Part shown: positions 9,319 through 18,783 of the stretch, piece by piece | How positions within the stretch are numbered: position 1 is the first letter of the stretch | How the letters are laid out: the number at the start of each line of letters is the position of its first letter | From: Methanocorpusculum sp. | Lineage (GTDB): Archaea; Halobacteriota; Methanomicrobia; Methanomicrobiales; Methanocorpusculaceae | Assembly (NCBI GenBank): GCA_029986255.1 | Contig: DALTYD010000001.1 | Span: 1 to 64,000 of the forward strand | Length of the DNA: 64,000 nucleotides | Direction of reading: 5' to 3' | Position numbers and translations under genes: made by a program | The notes under the pieces: model-generated | Databases searched by the model: none | Seen by the model: the letters and a program-made list of their open reading frames with translations, nothing else | Told to the model about the DNA's origin: nothing

Positions 9319-11000
9319 TCATTGTGTATCGAGAGTATGTTCACAGGGTTAAGCATCTCCTTCACGAAATCACAGGAGAAAATGATGTACTGATTACAGA
9401 AGGTGGTGTTCATGCAGATATTGCCTCAACTGTTGCTTTTGCGCTGGCAAAAAAGGAACGGAAAAATCCTGCTGAGATTGCGAAAGATATCGTTAAAAAG
9501 ATATCTGTACATCCAGATTCTAAAGGGTTGTCTGTCACATCGGTTGGCCCGTACATAAATTTCGTCTTTAGTGGTGCCTATGTTGGCGACTCAGTTCGTG
9601 CTGCTCAGCACGTGGACTATGGGAAACTTCCAGAACAAGCCGAGCGTATTGTCCTTGAACATACTAGTGCCAATCCAAATGGACCGTTACATGTTGGTCA
9701 CATTCGAAACACTGTAATTGGCGATACATTAGTTCGGGCATTTCGAAAAGCTGGGTATCAAGTTGAAGCACACTATTATCTGAATGATATGGGTCGTCAA
9801 ATTGCAATCGTTGCATGGGGAGTCAAACATCTCCACTATGAGCGTATGCCAGATGAAAAGGGAGATGAGTTTATTGTTCGTCATTATGTCGAGGCAAACC
9901 GAATCGCTAAGGAAAAACCGGAAATTGAGCATGCGTTTGATGAGATGATGGAAAAGATTGAGGCGGGCGATCCTGAGACAGTTCAACTCTTTCGTGATTC
10001 TGTCGATCTTTGTGTAGAGGGTATCAAAGAAACTCTTACTGCGCTAAACGTTCATCATGATAGCTTTGTTCGTGAAACCACTTTTCTTTGGAATGGTGAT
10101 ATGCAGAAAGTTCTTACAAGAGTTGAGACTCTTCCTGAAGCTCGGCATGATGGACAGATGATCTACCTTGATCTTTCGGATAAGGGATTTAGTAATCGAT
10201 ACGTCCTGCGCAGAAGTAATGGCACTTCGGTCTATGCAGCACGAGATCTCGCTTTTCATATATGGAAAAACAATCGATGTGATCGAAGCATTGACGTTCT
10301 CGGTGCAGATCACAAACTGATCGGTGCCCAACTTCAGACGACGCTTGCTATTCTCGGTGAACGTCCCCCAGACATTGTACATTTTGAGTTTGTCTCTCTC
10401 CTAGATGGTTCAATGACGACTCGTGGTGGCGTCTTCATTACCGCCGATGAACTCCTGCTGGAGACGAAGAAACGTGCCTTACAGGAGGTAAAGATCCGCC
10501 GTCCTGACCTCGAAGAAACCGAATGCGAGCGAATAGCATCTGCGATTGCAATAGGTGCTGTTCGGTACGATATTATTAAAGTTTCTGCTGAAAAATCAAC
10601 GATATTCGACTGGAAAGAGGCACTCGATTTTGATCGGCAAAGTGCTCCATATGTCCAGTATGCCTATGCTCGCGCTTGCTCTATCTTGAAAAAGGCAAAT
10701 ATTGATGGAGGATTTGTTGCGAATTATGATATCTCTGATCCATATGAGATTTCCTTGGCCAAACATATTGCTAAGTTCCCATATGTGATTGAAAAGGTTG
10801 TTGAGGAGTTGCGCCCCCATCTTCTTGCAACCTATGTCCGTGATCTTGCTGATTCCTTTAACTCTTTCTATCGCTTTGTACCAGTACTGAAGGCCGAGGG
10901 AAGTTCCCGTGAGGCTCGACTCACGTTGGTTAATGCGAGTAGGAACACGCTTGCTGCTGCACTTGACGTACTTGGTATTGATGCACTGGAGTCAATGTGA
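9315..11000 (+). CDS. argS: Arginyl-tRNA synthetase
   Basis: The 561-residue class I synthetase charges tRNA-Arg. The HIGH-type motif is in NPNGPLHVGHIRN near residue 130. The KMSKS loop has the archaeal variant near SLLDGSMTTRGG. The C-terminal DALR-type anticodon-binding domain includes PYVQYAYARACSIL and ends near AALDVLGIDALESM. The start is GTG at 9315, overlapping the prf1 stop; a second GTG lies nine bases later. The gene is complete and followed by AT-rich spacer. Confidence 0.95.
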   Translation: MIIVYREYVHRVKHLLHEITGENDVLITEGGVHADIASTVAFALAKKERKNPAEIAKDIVKKISVHPDSKGLSVTSVGPYINFVFSGAYVGDSVRAAQHVDYGKLPEQAERIVLEHTSANPNGPLHVGHIRNTVIGDTLVRAFRKAGYQVEAHYYLNDMGRQIAIVAWGVKHLHYERMPDEKGDEFIVRHYVEANRIAKEKPEIEHAFDEMMEKIEAGDPETVQLFRDSVDLCVEGIKETLTALNVHHDSFVRETTFLWNGDMQKVLTRVETLPEARHDGQMIYLDLSDKGFSNRYVLRRSNGTSVYAARDLAFHIWKNNRCDRSIDVLGADHKLIGAQLQTTLAILGERPPDIVHFEFVSLLDGSMTTRGGVFITADELLLETKKRALQEVKIRRPDLEETECERIASAIAIGAVRYDIIKVSAEKSTIFDWKEALDFDRQSAPYVQYAYARACSILKKANIDGGFVANYDISDPYEISLAKHIAKFPYVIEKVVEELRPHLLATYVRDLADSFNSFYRFVPVLKAEGSSREARLTLVNASRNTLAAALDVLGIDALESM

Positions 11001-11585
11001 TTTTATCTTTAATGTTGCTTATGTATTCGCAATGTTTGTATGGGATAATATTTAATATTCTCTTATTTTCTAATAATGTCAAATATTTATCTTATCTCTC
11101 GTCCACTTCCTTCTCCTATTTACTATAATTATGTATATAATTTAATTATCACATATAATTTTTATAATTTATTTCTATTTCATAGTTACCTCTATAGCTA
11201 GTTTCTTACTATTTATTGTGAATCCTGTGATAGGTATGTTTCTGAGATCTTTATCCTGATATGGGTTTGTGTGTTATTATCAGATTTTTCAAATAACCTG
11301 TATCATGATCATCGGCTACCTGTTTCCTATATAAATAACTGGTATGATTGATTGTCGTTACTGTTCCACTTAGTATTTATCCAATTTTCCGTATATATTC
11401 AAAAATTTTCTATGAAGATATCTGATTTTATTTCTTTTTTAGTATAATTATCATGGAATTTGTATACAGAGAGCTTTGCAACTTTACCTGTATGTAATGA
11501 TCAACTCTAGTATGACTCTAGTATTATTGTAATCTCTTGTTATAGGTGTTTTTCAGTAATCTTCAAAAAAAGAATTATTCCAAAT
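11001..11585. other. Convergent AT-rich spacer
   Basis: This lies between the 3' ends of argS and ndk. No reading frame with coding character, no tRNA and no recognisable repeat was seen. Confidence 0.5.
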
Positions 11586-12035
11586 TTACTCGTATATCTG
11601 TTTTTCATCAATTCTCTCGTACGAAACGAGCTCTTCTGCACTGAAGTGAATGTTAATCTCCCGTTCTGCACTCTCAGGTGCATCGGATGCATGAATTACA
11701 TTTTTTCCAATTGAAAGAGCATAGTCTCCTCGGACTGTACCAGGTGCTGCTTCTGCAGGGTTTGTTGTCCCGTTCATTTTGCGGACTGTTGCAATAACGT
11801 TCTCTCCTTCCAGAACGAAACGAAACACAGGACCGGACGTTATATATTTTTTCATTTCTGGGTAGAATGATTTTGTTCGATGTGCCTCATAGTGCTTGTC
11901 TACAATTGCCTCTGAAAGTACACCAAACTTTGTGGCTACGATTTTAAAGCCTTTCTCTTCAAAACGCAAGAGAATCTTGCCAACTAATCCACGCTGAACT
12001 CCATCAGGTTTGATCATTACAAAAGTGCGTTCCAT
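11586..12035 (-). CDS. ndk: Nucleoside-diphosphate kinase
   Basis: The 149-residue enzyme transfers the gamma phosphate of ATP to other NDPs. The start [19 protein letters not shown] is the standard Ndk N-terminus, so the ATG at 12035 is chosen over an upstream in-frame ATG within rpl24e. The catalytic histidine lies in [18 protein letters not shown] (normally NxxHGSDS; here [12 protein letters not shown]). It is the last gene of the rpl7ae-rps28e-rpl24e-ndk cluster, an arrangement common in euryarchaeota, and starts five bases after the rpl24e stop. Confidence 0.96.
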   Translation of the reverse strand: MERTFVMIKPDGVQRGLVGKILLRFEEKGFKIVATKFGVLSEAIVDKHYEAHRTKSFYPEMKKYITSGPVFRFVLEGENVIATVRKMNGTTNPAEAAPGTVRGDYALSIGKNVIHASDAPESAEREINIHFSAEELVSYERIDEKQIYE

Positions 12036-12040
12036 TTCTG

Positions 12041-12232
12041 TCACTCCTTTCCGCGTGCCTTGCGCCCAGCTGCAGTCCATGCGACTCGGCGTGGGAGACG
12101 ACCAAGTTTGAAATTGCTCTGACACTTGGATGAGCAGAAATAGAATGTTGCCCCATCCTTTCGGACGAAGAGTTTACCCGTTCCTGGTTCGAGCTGTTTA
12201 CCGCAATAGCTGCAAGTATAGAAACTAACCAT
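12041..12232 (-). CDS. rpl24e: Ribosomal protein L24e
   Basis: A 63-residue large-subunit protein with a treble-clef zinc finger: [13 protein letters not shown] and [12 protein letters not shown] give the CxxC...CxxxC set. The start [11 protein letters not shown] fits the family length; the longer open frame upstream overlaps rps28e and is not used. The gene lies between rps28e (7 bases upstream) and ndk (5 bases downstream). Confidence 0.95.
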   Translation of the reverse strand: MVSFYTCSYCGKQLEPGTGKLFVRKDGATFYFCSSKCQSNFKLGRLPRRVAWTAAGRKARGKE

Positions 12233-12239
12233 CCCGATT

Positions 12240-12449
12240 TCACCGCCTCGAGAGCTTCTTTGCTTCACGTTCTGTTTCAAGGAGCATTAGGATATCACCT
12301 TCACGGATTGGGCCAAATGTGTTCCTGGTGATGATCCTCCCCTTGTTTGGCCCCTCAAGGACCCTGCACTTGATCTGAGCTGCCTCCCCGTGCATTCCTG
12401 TAAGGCCTATTACCTCAATGACTTCTGCTGGCGTTGCATCATCAGACAT
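12240..12449 (-). CDS. rps28e: Ribosomal protein S28e
   Basis: A 69-residue small-subunit OB-fold protein. The conserved C-terminal part [20 protein letters not shown] is present, and the length matches archaeal S28e. It follows rpl7ae by five bases and precedes rpl24e by seven. Confidence 0.96.
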   Translation of the reverse strand: MSDDATPAEVIEVIGLTGMHGEAAQIKCRVLEGPNKGRIITRNTFGPIREGDILMLLETEREAKKLSRR

Positions 12450-12454
12450 GATAT

Positions 12455-12823
12455 TTATCCTCTAAGTGCCTTAATTTGATTTACAAGGTCTTCAACGATT
12501 TCTTTGCTTTTACCTACTTTAACAATCGCAACTGCTGTACACCCTACGTCTAGGCCACATGCAGCACCTATGTCAGCTTGTTTATTAATAAATATGAATG
12601 GTATTTCTTTTTCATCTGCAAGGCCTGGTATGTGCATAACAATTTCTTCTGGTGTAACATCCGTACCTATCAGAACGATGGATGCAATTCCGCGCTCAAT
12701 AGCTTTGGTTGCTTCATTTGCTCCTTTTTTAATCTTTCCGGTCTCTCGTGCTAGTTCAAGAGCTTCAAGTGCTTTGTTCTGAAGTTCTTCAGGGACTTCA
12801 AACATTTGATAAATCTTTGACAT
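12455..12823 (-). CDS. rpl7ae: Ribosomal protein L7Ae / box C/D and k-turn RNA-binding protein
   Basis: The 122-residue protein belongs to the L7Ae/L30e/Gadd45 family. In archaea it is a ribosomal protein and also the k-turn-binding core of box C/D and H/ACA RNPs and RNase P. The RNA-binding loop is in [16 protein letters not shown], the family signature, and [17 protein letters not shown] covers the second conserved part. I choose the ATG at 12823 ([12 protein letters not shown]); a GTG three codons upstream is the alternative. It is first in the operon and has a leader of roughly 70 bases with a box C'/D'-like motif (described separately). Confidence 0.95.
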   Translation of the reverse strand: MSKIYQMFEVPEELQNKALEALELARETGKIKKGANEATKAIERGIASIVLIGTDVTPEEIVMHIPGLADEKEIPFIFINKQADIGAACGLDVGCTAVAIVKVGKSKEIVEDLVNQIKALRG

Positions 12824-12861
12824 AAAACTCACTTCATTCGGAACGGTTTACAGACCATCCT

Positions 12862-12875
12862 TCATCACTCATCAG
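12862..12875 (-). promoter_or_regulatory. Box C'/D'-like (k-loop) motif in the rpl7ae leader
   Basis: In the untranslated leader, 39-53 bases before the rpl7ae start, the minus strand reads CTGA, TGAG, TGATGA. That is a perfect D'-type CUGA and C'-type UGAUGA separated by four bases, the form L7Ae binds as a k-loop. The flanking bases give only a weak supporting stem. Autoregulation by L7Ae through a leader k-turn is known in some archaea; its use here is inference. Confidence 0.4.
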
Positions 12876-12916
12876 CGACTATCCCAGTAAGGTAACAGAC
12901 TGTTGCTGGAGTAAAT

Positions 12917-12929
12917 CTACTTATATGTG
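12917..12929 (-). promoter_or_regulatory. TATA box of the rpl7ae operon
   Basis: The minus strand reads CTCACATATAAGTAG, a good archaeal BRE/TATA sequence. Start of transcription is expected about 25 bases downstream near 12895, giving a leader of about 70 bases before the ATG at 12823. Confidence 0.5.
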
Positions 12930-13512
12930 AGTATTCAAAATAAATATTTCGGAATATTCTCCAGACATCCGAATTAGTTTTCCTATGGATACTTTTTCCC
13001 CTGTAATGTGTCTCTGCTAGCTTTCCTGCAGTTTCTTTTCTTTTTTGAATTGGATTTACATGTTAATCTATCGGGGTAAAATATGCGTTTTAGATACTCT
13101 TCAGTTTTTCTGAGAGTTATTCTTTGGTGATGGGGTTTCACGTTTTCTCTTCTCGGCAAGTTCTGCGAACGAACTTATTATCATATACATTTTGTAAGAT
13201 GATATTTGAAAAATTCCTTTTTTGTAAGTAGATCCGTTTTTTTGTGTATCTGTTGTTTGCTTTATACCATCAGTTCATCTTTGATGTTTAGCCAATCTGT
13301 TGCAGCAGTTTTATCCAATGATATTCCTCATCATTTTCAGATGTTGGATACTTGCAATTCCTGTTCTCTGTCTCGTGAATCTCGATTTTCATTACATTCT
13401 TACGAATGTATAGTTCAGAAGAAAGTTTTTGACCCCCGTAGTCATATTAATAATGTAGTCATATATATTCAAGAAATGACATACATACACTTAACAAAAG
13501 GTGTCTGTGTAA
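12930..13512. other. Divergent spacer between rpl7ae and the CetZ operon
   Basis: The DNA is AT-rich with no convincing gene; open frames here run into cetZ in other frames. The direct repeat acatacatac lies about 30 bases before the cetZ start, and AAAGGTGTC about 12 bases upstream can serve as its Shine-Dalgarno. Confidence 0.45.
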
Positions 13513-14721
13513 ATGCGGGTATTTTTTATAGGATTCGGACAGGCAGGAGGGAAACTTGTGGACATGTTCCTTGCGCAGGACAAGAAGCTCGGCTCTACAA
13601 GTTTCCGTGGTATTGTTATTAATACTGCTAGAACCGATTTGTTGGGAATTAAGAATATTCCCATGAAAGATCGTCTCCTGATAGGTCAGACAATGGTTAA
13701 AGGTCATGGTGTTGGAACTGACAATGTGACCGGCGCAAAAGTAGCAGCAGATGAAATTGACACTATTATTAGCACAATTGATCGTCGTGGGACACATGAT
13801 ATCGATGCATTCGTTGTGTGTGCAGGTCTTGGTGGCGGCACAGGTTCTGGAGGGGCCCCGGTCCTGTGTCGTCACTTAAAACGTATTTATCGTGAGCCTG
13901 TGTATGCAGTCGGCGTCATTCCAGCTCCTGAAGAAGGACGTCTTTATTCTTTGAATGCAGCCCGCAGTCTTTCGACGCTGGTAAATGAAGCGGACAATGT
14001 AATTGTGTTCGACAATAGTGCGTGGAAAAATGATGGTGAGAGTGTGAAAAGTGCATATGAACGCCTTAATGAGGAAATAGTTCGTAGGTTTGGCGTTCTG
14101 TTCCGTGCTGGAGAGGTTAGTAAGTACGGCGTTGGGGAGATGGTTGTTGATTCTAGTGAAATCATTAATACACTTAGAGGAGGTGGAATCTCTTCTGTTG
14201 GTTATGCTATTAGTGAGGCTCTTCCATTGGCGAAGAATGGTAGTAAACCTTCCTCAAAGAATGATAACAATGGTGGTATCCTCTCAGGTATCCTTGGGAA
14301 GAAGGAAAAGAAAGTTGAGCCGCATGTAGATATTACATCTGGTGAGGACAAGTCTGCAAAGATTATTGGTTTGGTTCGCCGTGCAATGCTCGGACGCCTG
14401 ACACTTCCATGTGATTATTCTACTGCAGAACGTGCTCTTGTTCTGGTTGCCGGTCCACCATGTGAACTTGATAGGAAAGGCGTAGAAAAATCTAAGAGTT
14501 GGGTTGAAGAGAACATTGCAGGTGTTGAGGTTCGTGGAGGGGATTATCCGGTTGACAGCGGCTATGTTGCAGCTGTTGTTCTGCTTGCAACGATTGGCGA
14601 TGCCCCACGTATTCGTGAGTTGATGGAGCTTGCCAAGGAGGCAAAAGAAGAGGTTATCCGCTCTCGCGAGCGTTCACATATTGCAATGTTTGAAAATGGG
14701 GTTGATCCATTATTTGAATGA
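13513..14721 (+). CDS. CetZ/FtsZ-like tubulin family GTPase
   Basis: The 402-residue protein has the tubulin-superfamily GTPase fold. The N-terminus FFIGFGQAGGKLVDMF is the first nucleotide-binding loop. The signature GGGTGSGGAPV is near residue 110, and PVYAVGVIPAPEEGR follows as in CetZ/FtsZ. A low-complexity stretch (residues about 240-285, rich in N, G, S and K, with GGILSGILGKKEKK) separates the GTPase domain from the C-terminal domain. The C-terminus is charged (EEVIRSRERSHIAMFENG) and lacks an obvious FtsZ conserved tail. This is not the canonical division FtsZ1/FtsZ2 type; CetZ proteins affect cell shape in haloarchaea. The stop overlaps the next gene's start (ATGA), so it is tightly coupled to a membrane protein. 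Confidence 0.88.
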   Translation: MRVFFIGFGQAGGKLVDMFLAQDKKLGSTSFRGIVINTARTDLLGIKNIPMKDRLLIGQTMVKGHGVGTDNVTGAKVAADEIDTIISTIDRRGTHDIDAFVVCAGLGGGTGSGGAPVLCRHLKRIYREPVYAVGVIPAPEEGRLYSLNAARSLSTLVNEADNVIVFDNSAWKNDGESVKSAYERLNEEIVRRFGVLFRAGEVSKYGVGEMVVDSSEIINTLRGGGISSVGYAISEALPLAKNGSKPSSKNDNNGGILSGILGKKEKKVEPHVDITSGEDKSAKIIGLVRRAMLGRLTLPCDYSTAERALVLVAGPPCELDRKGVEKSKSWVEENIAGVEVRGGDYPVDSGYVAAVVLLATIGDAPRIRELMELAKEAKEEVIRSRERSHIAMFENGVDPLFE

Positions 14722-15818
14722 GGTATAATATGAAGAAAATCGTCTATTTTTTGATTGCTCTTCTGCTTTGTACTGCATTTATCGGTACTGCTGATGCCTG
14801 GAATAGCAACTCTGAAGCGAATATTAATCCGTCCGGAAATCTGATGCCTGGGGACTCTGTTTCGGCCACGATGACAATTAAAATTCTTGCGGATAGTTCT
14901 GTTTATCGTATCGATATGTATACAGATTTAACCTCTGCTGTTTGGACCGGTTCTCTTGCATCAGCGGAAGGTACTCCTATTACTGAATTTCCAGCAGGAA
15001 AAAGGTATATTGACGGTTATCCTCTGACTAAATTGCCTCAGGATACTGTTCTTACCATTTATCTGGATGGAAAAGTTCCAAGTACAAAAGCGGGTGCCGA
15101 AATTACTGTTATCACTGTTGAAGAGGTTAGTAATTCTGAGAGTGTTATCTCAACCTATTCTTCAAGGAAGCAGATGGTCTATAACCCTGAAGATGTACCG
15201 AAACAGATTGAGGAAATTCGAAATGCAATCACCGAGCTGGATGCCCTAATCACTAAATTGTCCAAGCAAGGAGTAGATGTCTCCGCTGCAATTTTCAAAC
15301 TAGAAATTGTCCAAAATGATTTGAAGGCTGCAGATGAGCACAAGACTGATATTGCTACTGCTACTAAAGAAATTACTTTGGCCAGTTCAGCTCTCGTTGA
15401 TGCTGAAAAGGAGATGATTAATTCAGTTCTATTGAAAACTAAGAATAATCTCGATGCAATTGATCAGAATATTGCAAACTTGAATGCAAAGGGATGGAAT
15501 GACAATAGAATTATTCTTTTATCAAATTCTAAGCAAACTACCCAAAATTTATACAATACTGCGAAATCTGCTTATGATGTATCTATCGGTTCTATCTCAA
15601 CCACCACCAGAACCCAATCACTTGAAGCACTAAACAGCTCAGTTAGTACACTTGAAATGTCAAACACTCTCTGGGAAGAATCTCAAAAGTCTCCTCTTGA
15701 CGTTCTCGGTCCATATGCTATATACATCATCACAGGTGTTCTTGCCACAATGGTCATCGTTGTTGTGGTTGTTGTGATTCGTCGTCGGAACGCAAACGCT
15801 TGGGATGAACTTGGTTAA
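14718..15818 (+). CDS. Secreted, C-terminally membrane-anchored helical protein coupled to the CetZ gene
   Basis: I do not recognise the family. The 366-residue product has a signal peptide (KKIVYFLIALLLCTAFIGTADA). An extracellular beta-rich domain follows (about residues 28-155), opening with NPSGNLMPGDSVSATMTI. Then comes a long helical region (about 160-320) with repeated small and charged residues suggesting a coiled coil. It ends in one transmembrane helix (IYIITGVLATMVIVVVVVV) and a short basic cytoplasmic tail, RRRNANAWDELG. The expected topology is outside domain, membrane helix, short tail inside. The ATG overlaps the cetZ stop by four bases. The context suggests a cell-envelope partner for the CetZ filament; this is inference. 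Confidence 0.85.
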   Translation: MRYNMKKIVYFLIALLLCTAFIGTADAWNSNSEANINPSGNLMPGDSVSATMTIKILADSSVYRIDMYTDLTSAVWTGSLASAEGTPITEFPAGKRYIDGYPLTKLPQDTVLTIYLDGKVPSTKAGAEITVITVEEVSNSESVISTYSSRKQMVYNPEDVPKQIEEIRNAITELDALITKLSKQGVDVSAAIFKLEIVQNDLKAADEHKTDIATATKEITLASSALVDAEKEMINSVLLKTKNNLDAIDQNIANLNAKGWNDNRIILLSNSKQTTQNLYNTAKSAYDVSIGSISTTTRTQSLEALNSSVSTLEMSNTLWEESQKSPLDVLGPYAIYIITGVLATMVIVVVVVVIRRRNANAWDELG

Positions 15819-15879
15819 TTCATTTTTTTAATTACTTGATGACATAAATTTTCCATAAAATTAATTAAATTCTCTTTTT

Positions 15880-16566
15880 TCAATGAAATTTACTGTTCAT
15901 ATATCTCCATAGATTTGTTTCTGCATCTTTCTTGATGAAAACTGTGATTGTATTATCTGGTTGAAAATTGACATCTCCAGATGGAATAATGAGCTCTCCA
16001 TTTCTCCGGATAGCAATGAAGAGCATATCCTTAATGTCTGTTCTCTCTCTTTCTCTCCTGTTTTATCGACACAGTGTTGCTCCTTTGCTGATTTCAACTC
16101 GAAGATCCTTCTCCCATCACTGGTCAGTGGAGACGAGTAGCTGAGTTCCTGGATTTCCTGACCAGACATACAAACTACGGGAAACGATCTTATCTGGATT
16201 TTCACTGGTACGAACACTACTTCTTTGCATAGTCCCGGATGTTTTTTTTCTGATTGATGATAGCTCTCAGGGTCTGCACATTAATATCGTTTTGCAATCC
16301 AGCATATCACCAGATCGAGTGCATTAGTCACCGTGTTGTTGTAACAAGAGCATCTTCCCTATCAATCCCAAGCCCTCAAGCACAATCTTGTTGGATCGTG
16401 GAAGTGTCCCCTGAAATTGAAAGGAGATCTTGCTGTGTGTGAATTTCTGCACATAGTTTTTCATCCAGATCAATGTACCACACTAGGGTCGTTCTCAGAA
16501 GTGATACTGGCAAGATTCCTACCAACATTTCCCAATGCCTACAAATGATACGATACAAAAATATCT
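15880..16566 (-). pseudogene. Broken single-RCK potassium channel regulator (TrkA/KtrA-like)
   Basis: Read on the minus strand across several frames, this is a clear TrkA_N plus TrkA_C protein of about 220 residues. It starts with a Rossmann motif GNVGRNLASITSENDPSVV. A frame change gives YIDLDEKLCAEI, then LLSISGDTST, then a stop. GIDREDALVTTT follows in another frame and TNALDLVICWIAKRY in a third. The end reads DMLFIAIRRNGELIIPSGDV and FQPDNTITVFIKKDAE, a textbook TrkA_C domain. At least four frame changes or stops are needed, so the gene is dead. No intact trkA or TrkH-type transporter gene is in the window. Open frames of 60-106 codons here are out of frame with this homology. Confidence 0.88.
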
Positions 16567-16618
16567 TTATGGATCGTGAGATATTTTTACCTATTCTATG
16601 TTATAGATAATAATTTTA

Positions 16619-17260
16619 ATGACTGTCTGTGGAGTTGATGAAGCTGGAAAAGGTTCAGTTATTGGACCGATGGTAACTGCTGGAGTTCTGGTTAAAGACG
16701 TGACTGAATTAGAGGATCTTGATATTCGGGATTCAAAACAGCTGACAACTCGTCGACGAATGAAATTGTACGATGAGATCGTTCTGCGATGGAAAACCAC
16801 GATTGTGGTAAAAACTCCAGCGGAAATCGATGCCCGGTTGGGAACTATGAATGCATTTACTGCATCTTGTCATGCCTCAGTGATTAAATCTCTTTTACCC
16901 AACATGGCTTTTGTGGATGCGTGCGATGTGAATGCCGCACGCTTCGGTTCCAATGTAGCTAGATTGTCAGGTATATCTGAGCTTCTTGTGATTTCTGAAC
17001 ATAAGGCAGATGACAAATTTCTGATTGTTGGGGCGGCAAGCATCGTGGCAAAAGTTACTCGTGATCTTCTGGTGACGGAGCTGTCTAATATGTTTGGTCC
17101 TGTTGGGAGCGGTTATCCGTCAGATCATGTAACGATTCGATTTCTTGAAGAATATATTCGTGCTCACAGACATCCCCCGGTCTGTGCTCGCCAGACCTGG
17201 AAAACTGTGAATGAAATTAAAGCTCGGGTCTCTCAGCAATGCTTGGTGGATTTTTTCTAA
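16619..17260 (+). CDS. rnhB: Ribonuclease HII
   Basis: The 213-residue enzyme cleaves RNA in RNA/DNA hybrids and at single ribonucleotides. The catalytic motif is at the N-terminus: CGVDEAGKGSVIGPMV (D and E of DEAGKG). Further conserved acidic positions are in AFVDACDVNA and near GYPSDHVT. KADDKFLIVGAASIVAKVTRD is the family block. The length is normal for archaea. It is a single gene after the broken trkA. Confidence 0.95.
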   Translation: MTVCGVDEAGKGSVIGPMVTAGVLVKDVTELEDLDIRDSKQLTTRRRMKLYDEIVLRWKTTIVVKTPAEIDARLGTMNAFTASCHASVIKSLLPNMAFVDACDVNAARFGSNVARLSGISELLVISEHKADDKFLIVGAASIVAKVTRDLLVTELSNMFGPVGSGYPSDHVTIRFLEEYIRAHRHPPVCARQTWKTVNEIKARVSQQCLVDFF

Positions 17261-17394
17261 AAACGACTCATTATATGTAATAAATTTGTTATTTTTCTCT
17301 CAGTATTTTTGTAAATTTTTTATACCTCATTCACCCGCCTAATTTTTCGCTACGATCAACTTCTTAGCTTATAATCACAGAGTAATAAAGAGCA

Positions 17395-18726
17395 ATGGAA
17401 TTTGGCTGGGTAGTTTTGGTGTTCATTTCTGTACTTGTGTACATTGGAGTCTGCTGGGCAATTAAAATATATAATATTCGTCCTGAGATATTTGCTTTTA
17501 TTGGACCCTGCCTAATGATTCGAACATCCAAAACTCAGATATTTGATGCACTTGCACGTTTTCGCCGAATTTTTCTTGTGTACGGAACACTTGGAGTTTT
17601 TATTGCTACTGTTTGTAGTATTTTAATGACGGTGATAATACTTCTTACTGCGTACATGACAATGATAATTAATCCTGATCCTTCTCAACTTATTCAACCG
17701 AGAAATTTACTTCTTATTCCGGGTGTGAATGATTTTGTCCCCTCCACCTGTGCCGTCTGGTTTGCGTTGATCTTTGCGGTGTTCATTCATGAATTTGGGC
17801 ATGGTCTTCTTTCTCGAGTGGAAAATATTCGTGTGAAATACACTGGAATTCTTACACTGGTGCTCCCTATTGGAGCATTTGTTGAATCTGACGAAGAGGA
17901 GATAGAAAAGTCCAAACTTGCAACCAAACTTCGCGTTTTTGCTGCAGGTATCTCTAACAACATGGTAGTTGGAGTAGTGTGCCTTGTTGTTTTATCGCTG
18001 TTATTAGGAATGATTGTTCCTGGAACTATGCCGATAGTTCAGGGTATCTATGAAAATTCTCCTGCCGATTGTGCTGGCATATATCCAGGAACGATGATTC
18101 TTGCGATTGATGGCATTCTGGTCTCTAATAGTACTGATGTGTCCACGATTCTTTCCTCAACAGTACCGGGGCAGACAATTCATGTTCTAGGTGAGTTCAA
18201 GGGTGAGCAACGAATGTATGATGTTACTCTTACGAACCTCCCTTCTGAAAGAAGGAGCTCTGTATTTAAAAATGATAGTTCTGGATTTATGGGTATTCTG
18301 TACAGTGATCCTCGGACGATAACTGATATGTTGCATGCGTTAACACATCCCTCAACAATGAATCAGATGCTTGTCTCTGTGTTGTGTTTCCTAATGTTAC
18401 CGTTCTCGTCCATTGACGTTAGCAGTTCTCTTAGTATTCTTGTTATCGATACACCTGATCCTGTCTTTTTGTCTGCTCCATTTGGGGGATTCTGGGAACT
18501 TGTTCACCTATTTTTCTGGTGTTCCTGGATAAACGTTTTGCTGGGTACATTTAATGCGTTACCACTAGGTCCGCTTGATGGAGGTCAAATGCTGCGTGAA
18601 TGTGTGAAAAATCTCCTTTCTAAATGTGACATGGAACGTTATACCTTATCATTGTGCCGCATAATTACTAATCTGCTGATTGTGGTGATTATTGTCCCCA
18701 TTATTATGCCATATTTTTTCTTCTGA
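17395..18726 (+). CDS. Site-2 protease family membrane metalloprotease with PDZ domain
   Basis: The 443-residue M50-type intramembrane protease has the zinc motif HEFGHGL near residue 131 and the third-ligand motif LPLGPLDGGQML near residue 395. About six transmembrane helices are visible. A PDZ domain lies between them (about residues 215-285, QGIYENSPADCAGIYPGTMILAIDG). S2P enzymes cut membrane-bound substrates such as anti-sigma-like regulators; the archaeal substrates are mostly unknown. The gene is complete. A 57-base spacer separates it from the next gene on the same strand. Confidence 0.9.
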   Translation: MEFGWVVLVFISVLVYIGVCWAIKIYNIRPEIFAFIGPCLMIRTSKTQIFDALARFRRIFLVYGTLGVFIATVCSILMTVIILLTAYMTMIINPDPSQLIQPRNLLLIPGVNDFVPSTCAVWFALIFAVFIHEFGHGLLSRVENIRVKYTGILTLVLPIGAFVESDEEEIEKSKLATKLRVFAAGISNNMVVGVVCLVVLSLLLGMIVPGTMPIVQGIYENSPADCAGIYPGTMILAIDGILVSNSTDVSTILSSTVPGQTIHVLGEFKGEQRMYDVTLTNLPSERRSSVFKNDSSGFMGILYSDPRTITDMLHALTHPSTMNQMLVSVLCFLMLPFSSIDVSSSLSILVIDTPDPVFLSAPFGGFWELVHLFFWCSWINVLLGTFNALPLGPLDGGQMLRECVKNLLSKCDMERYTLSLCRIITNLLIVVIIVPIIMPYFFF

Positions 18727-18783
18727 ATGGAGTGCAAGCGATTATGAGGATTAACATCGCATAAGAATAAGAGTAGTACATTT

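Noticed and set aside
15897..16217. 106-codon open frame on the minus strand
   Set aside because: It is out of frame with the TrkA homology for most of its length and is an accidental frame across the pseudogene.
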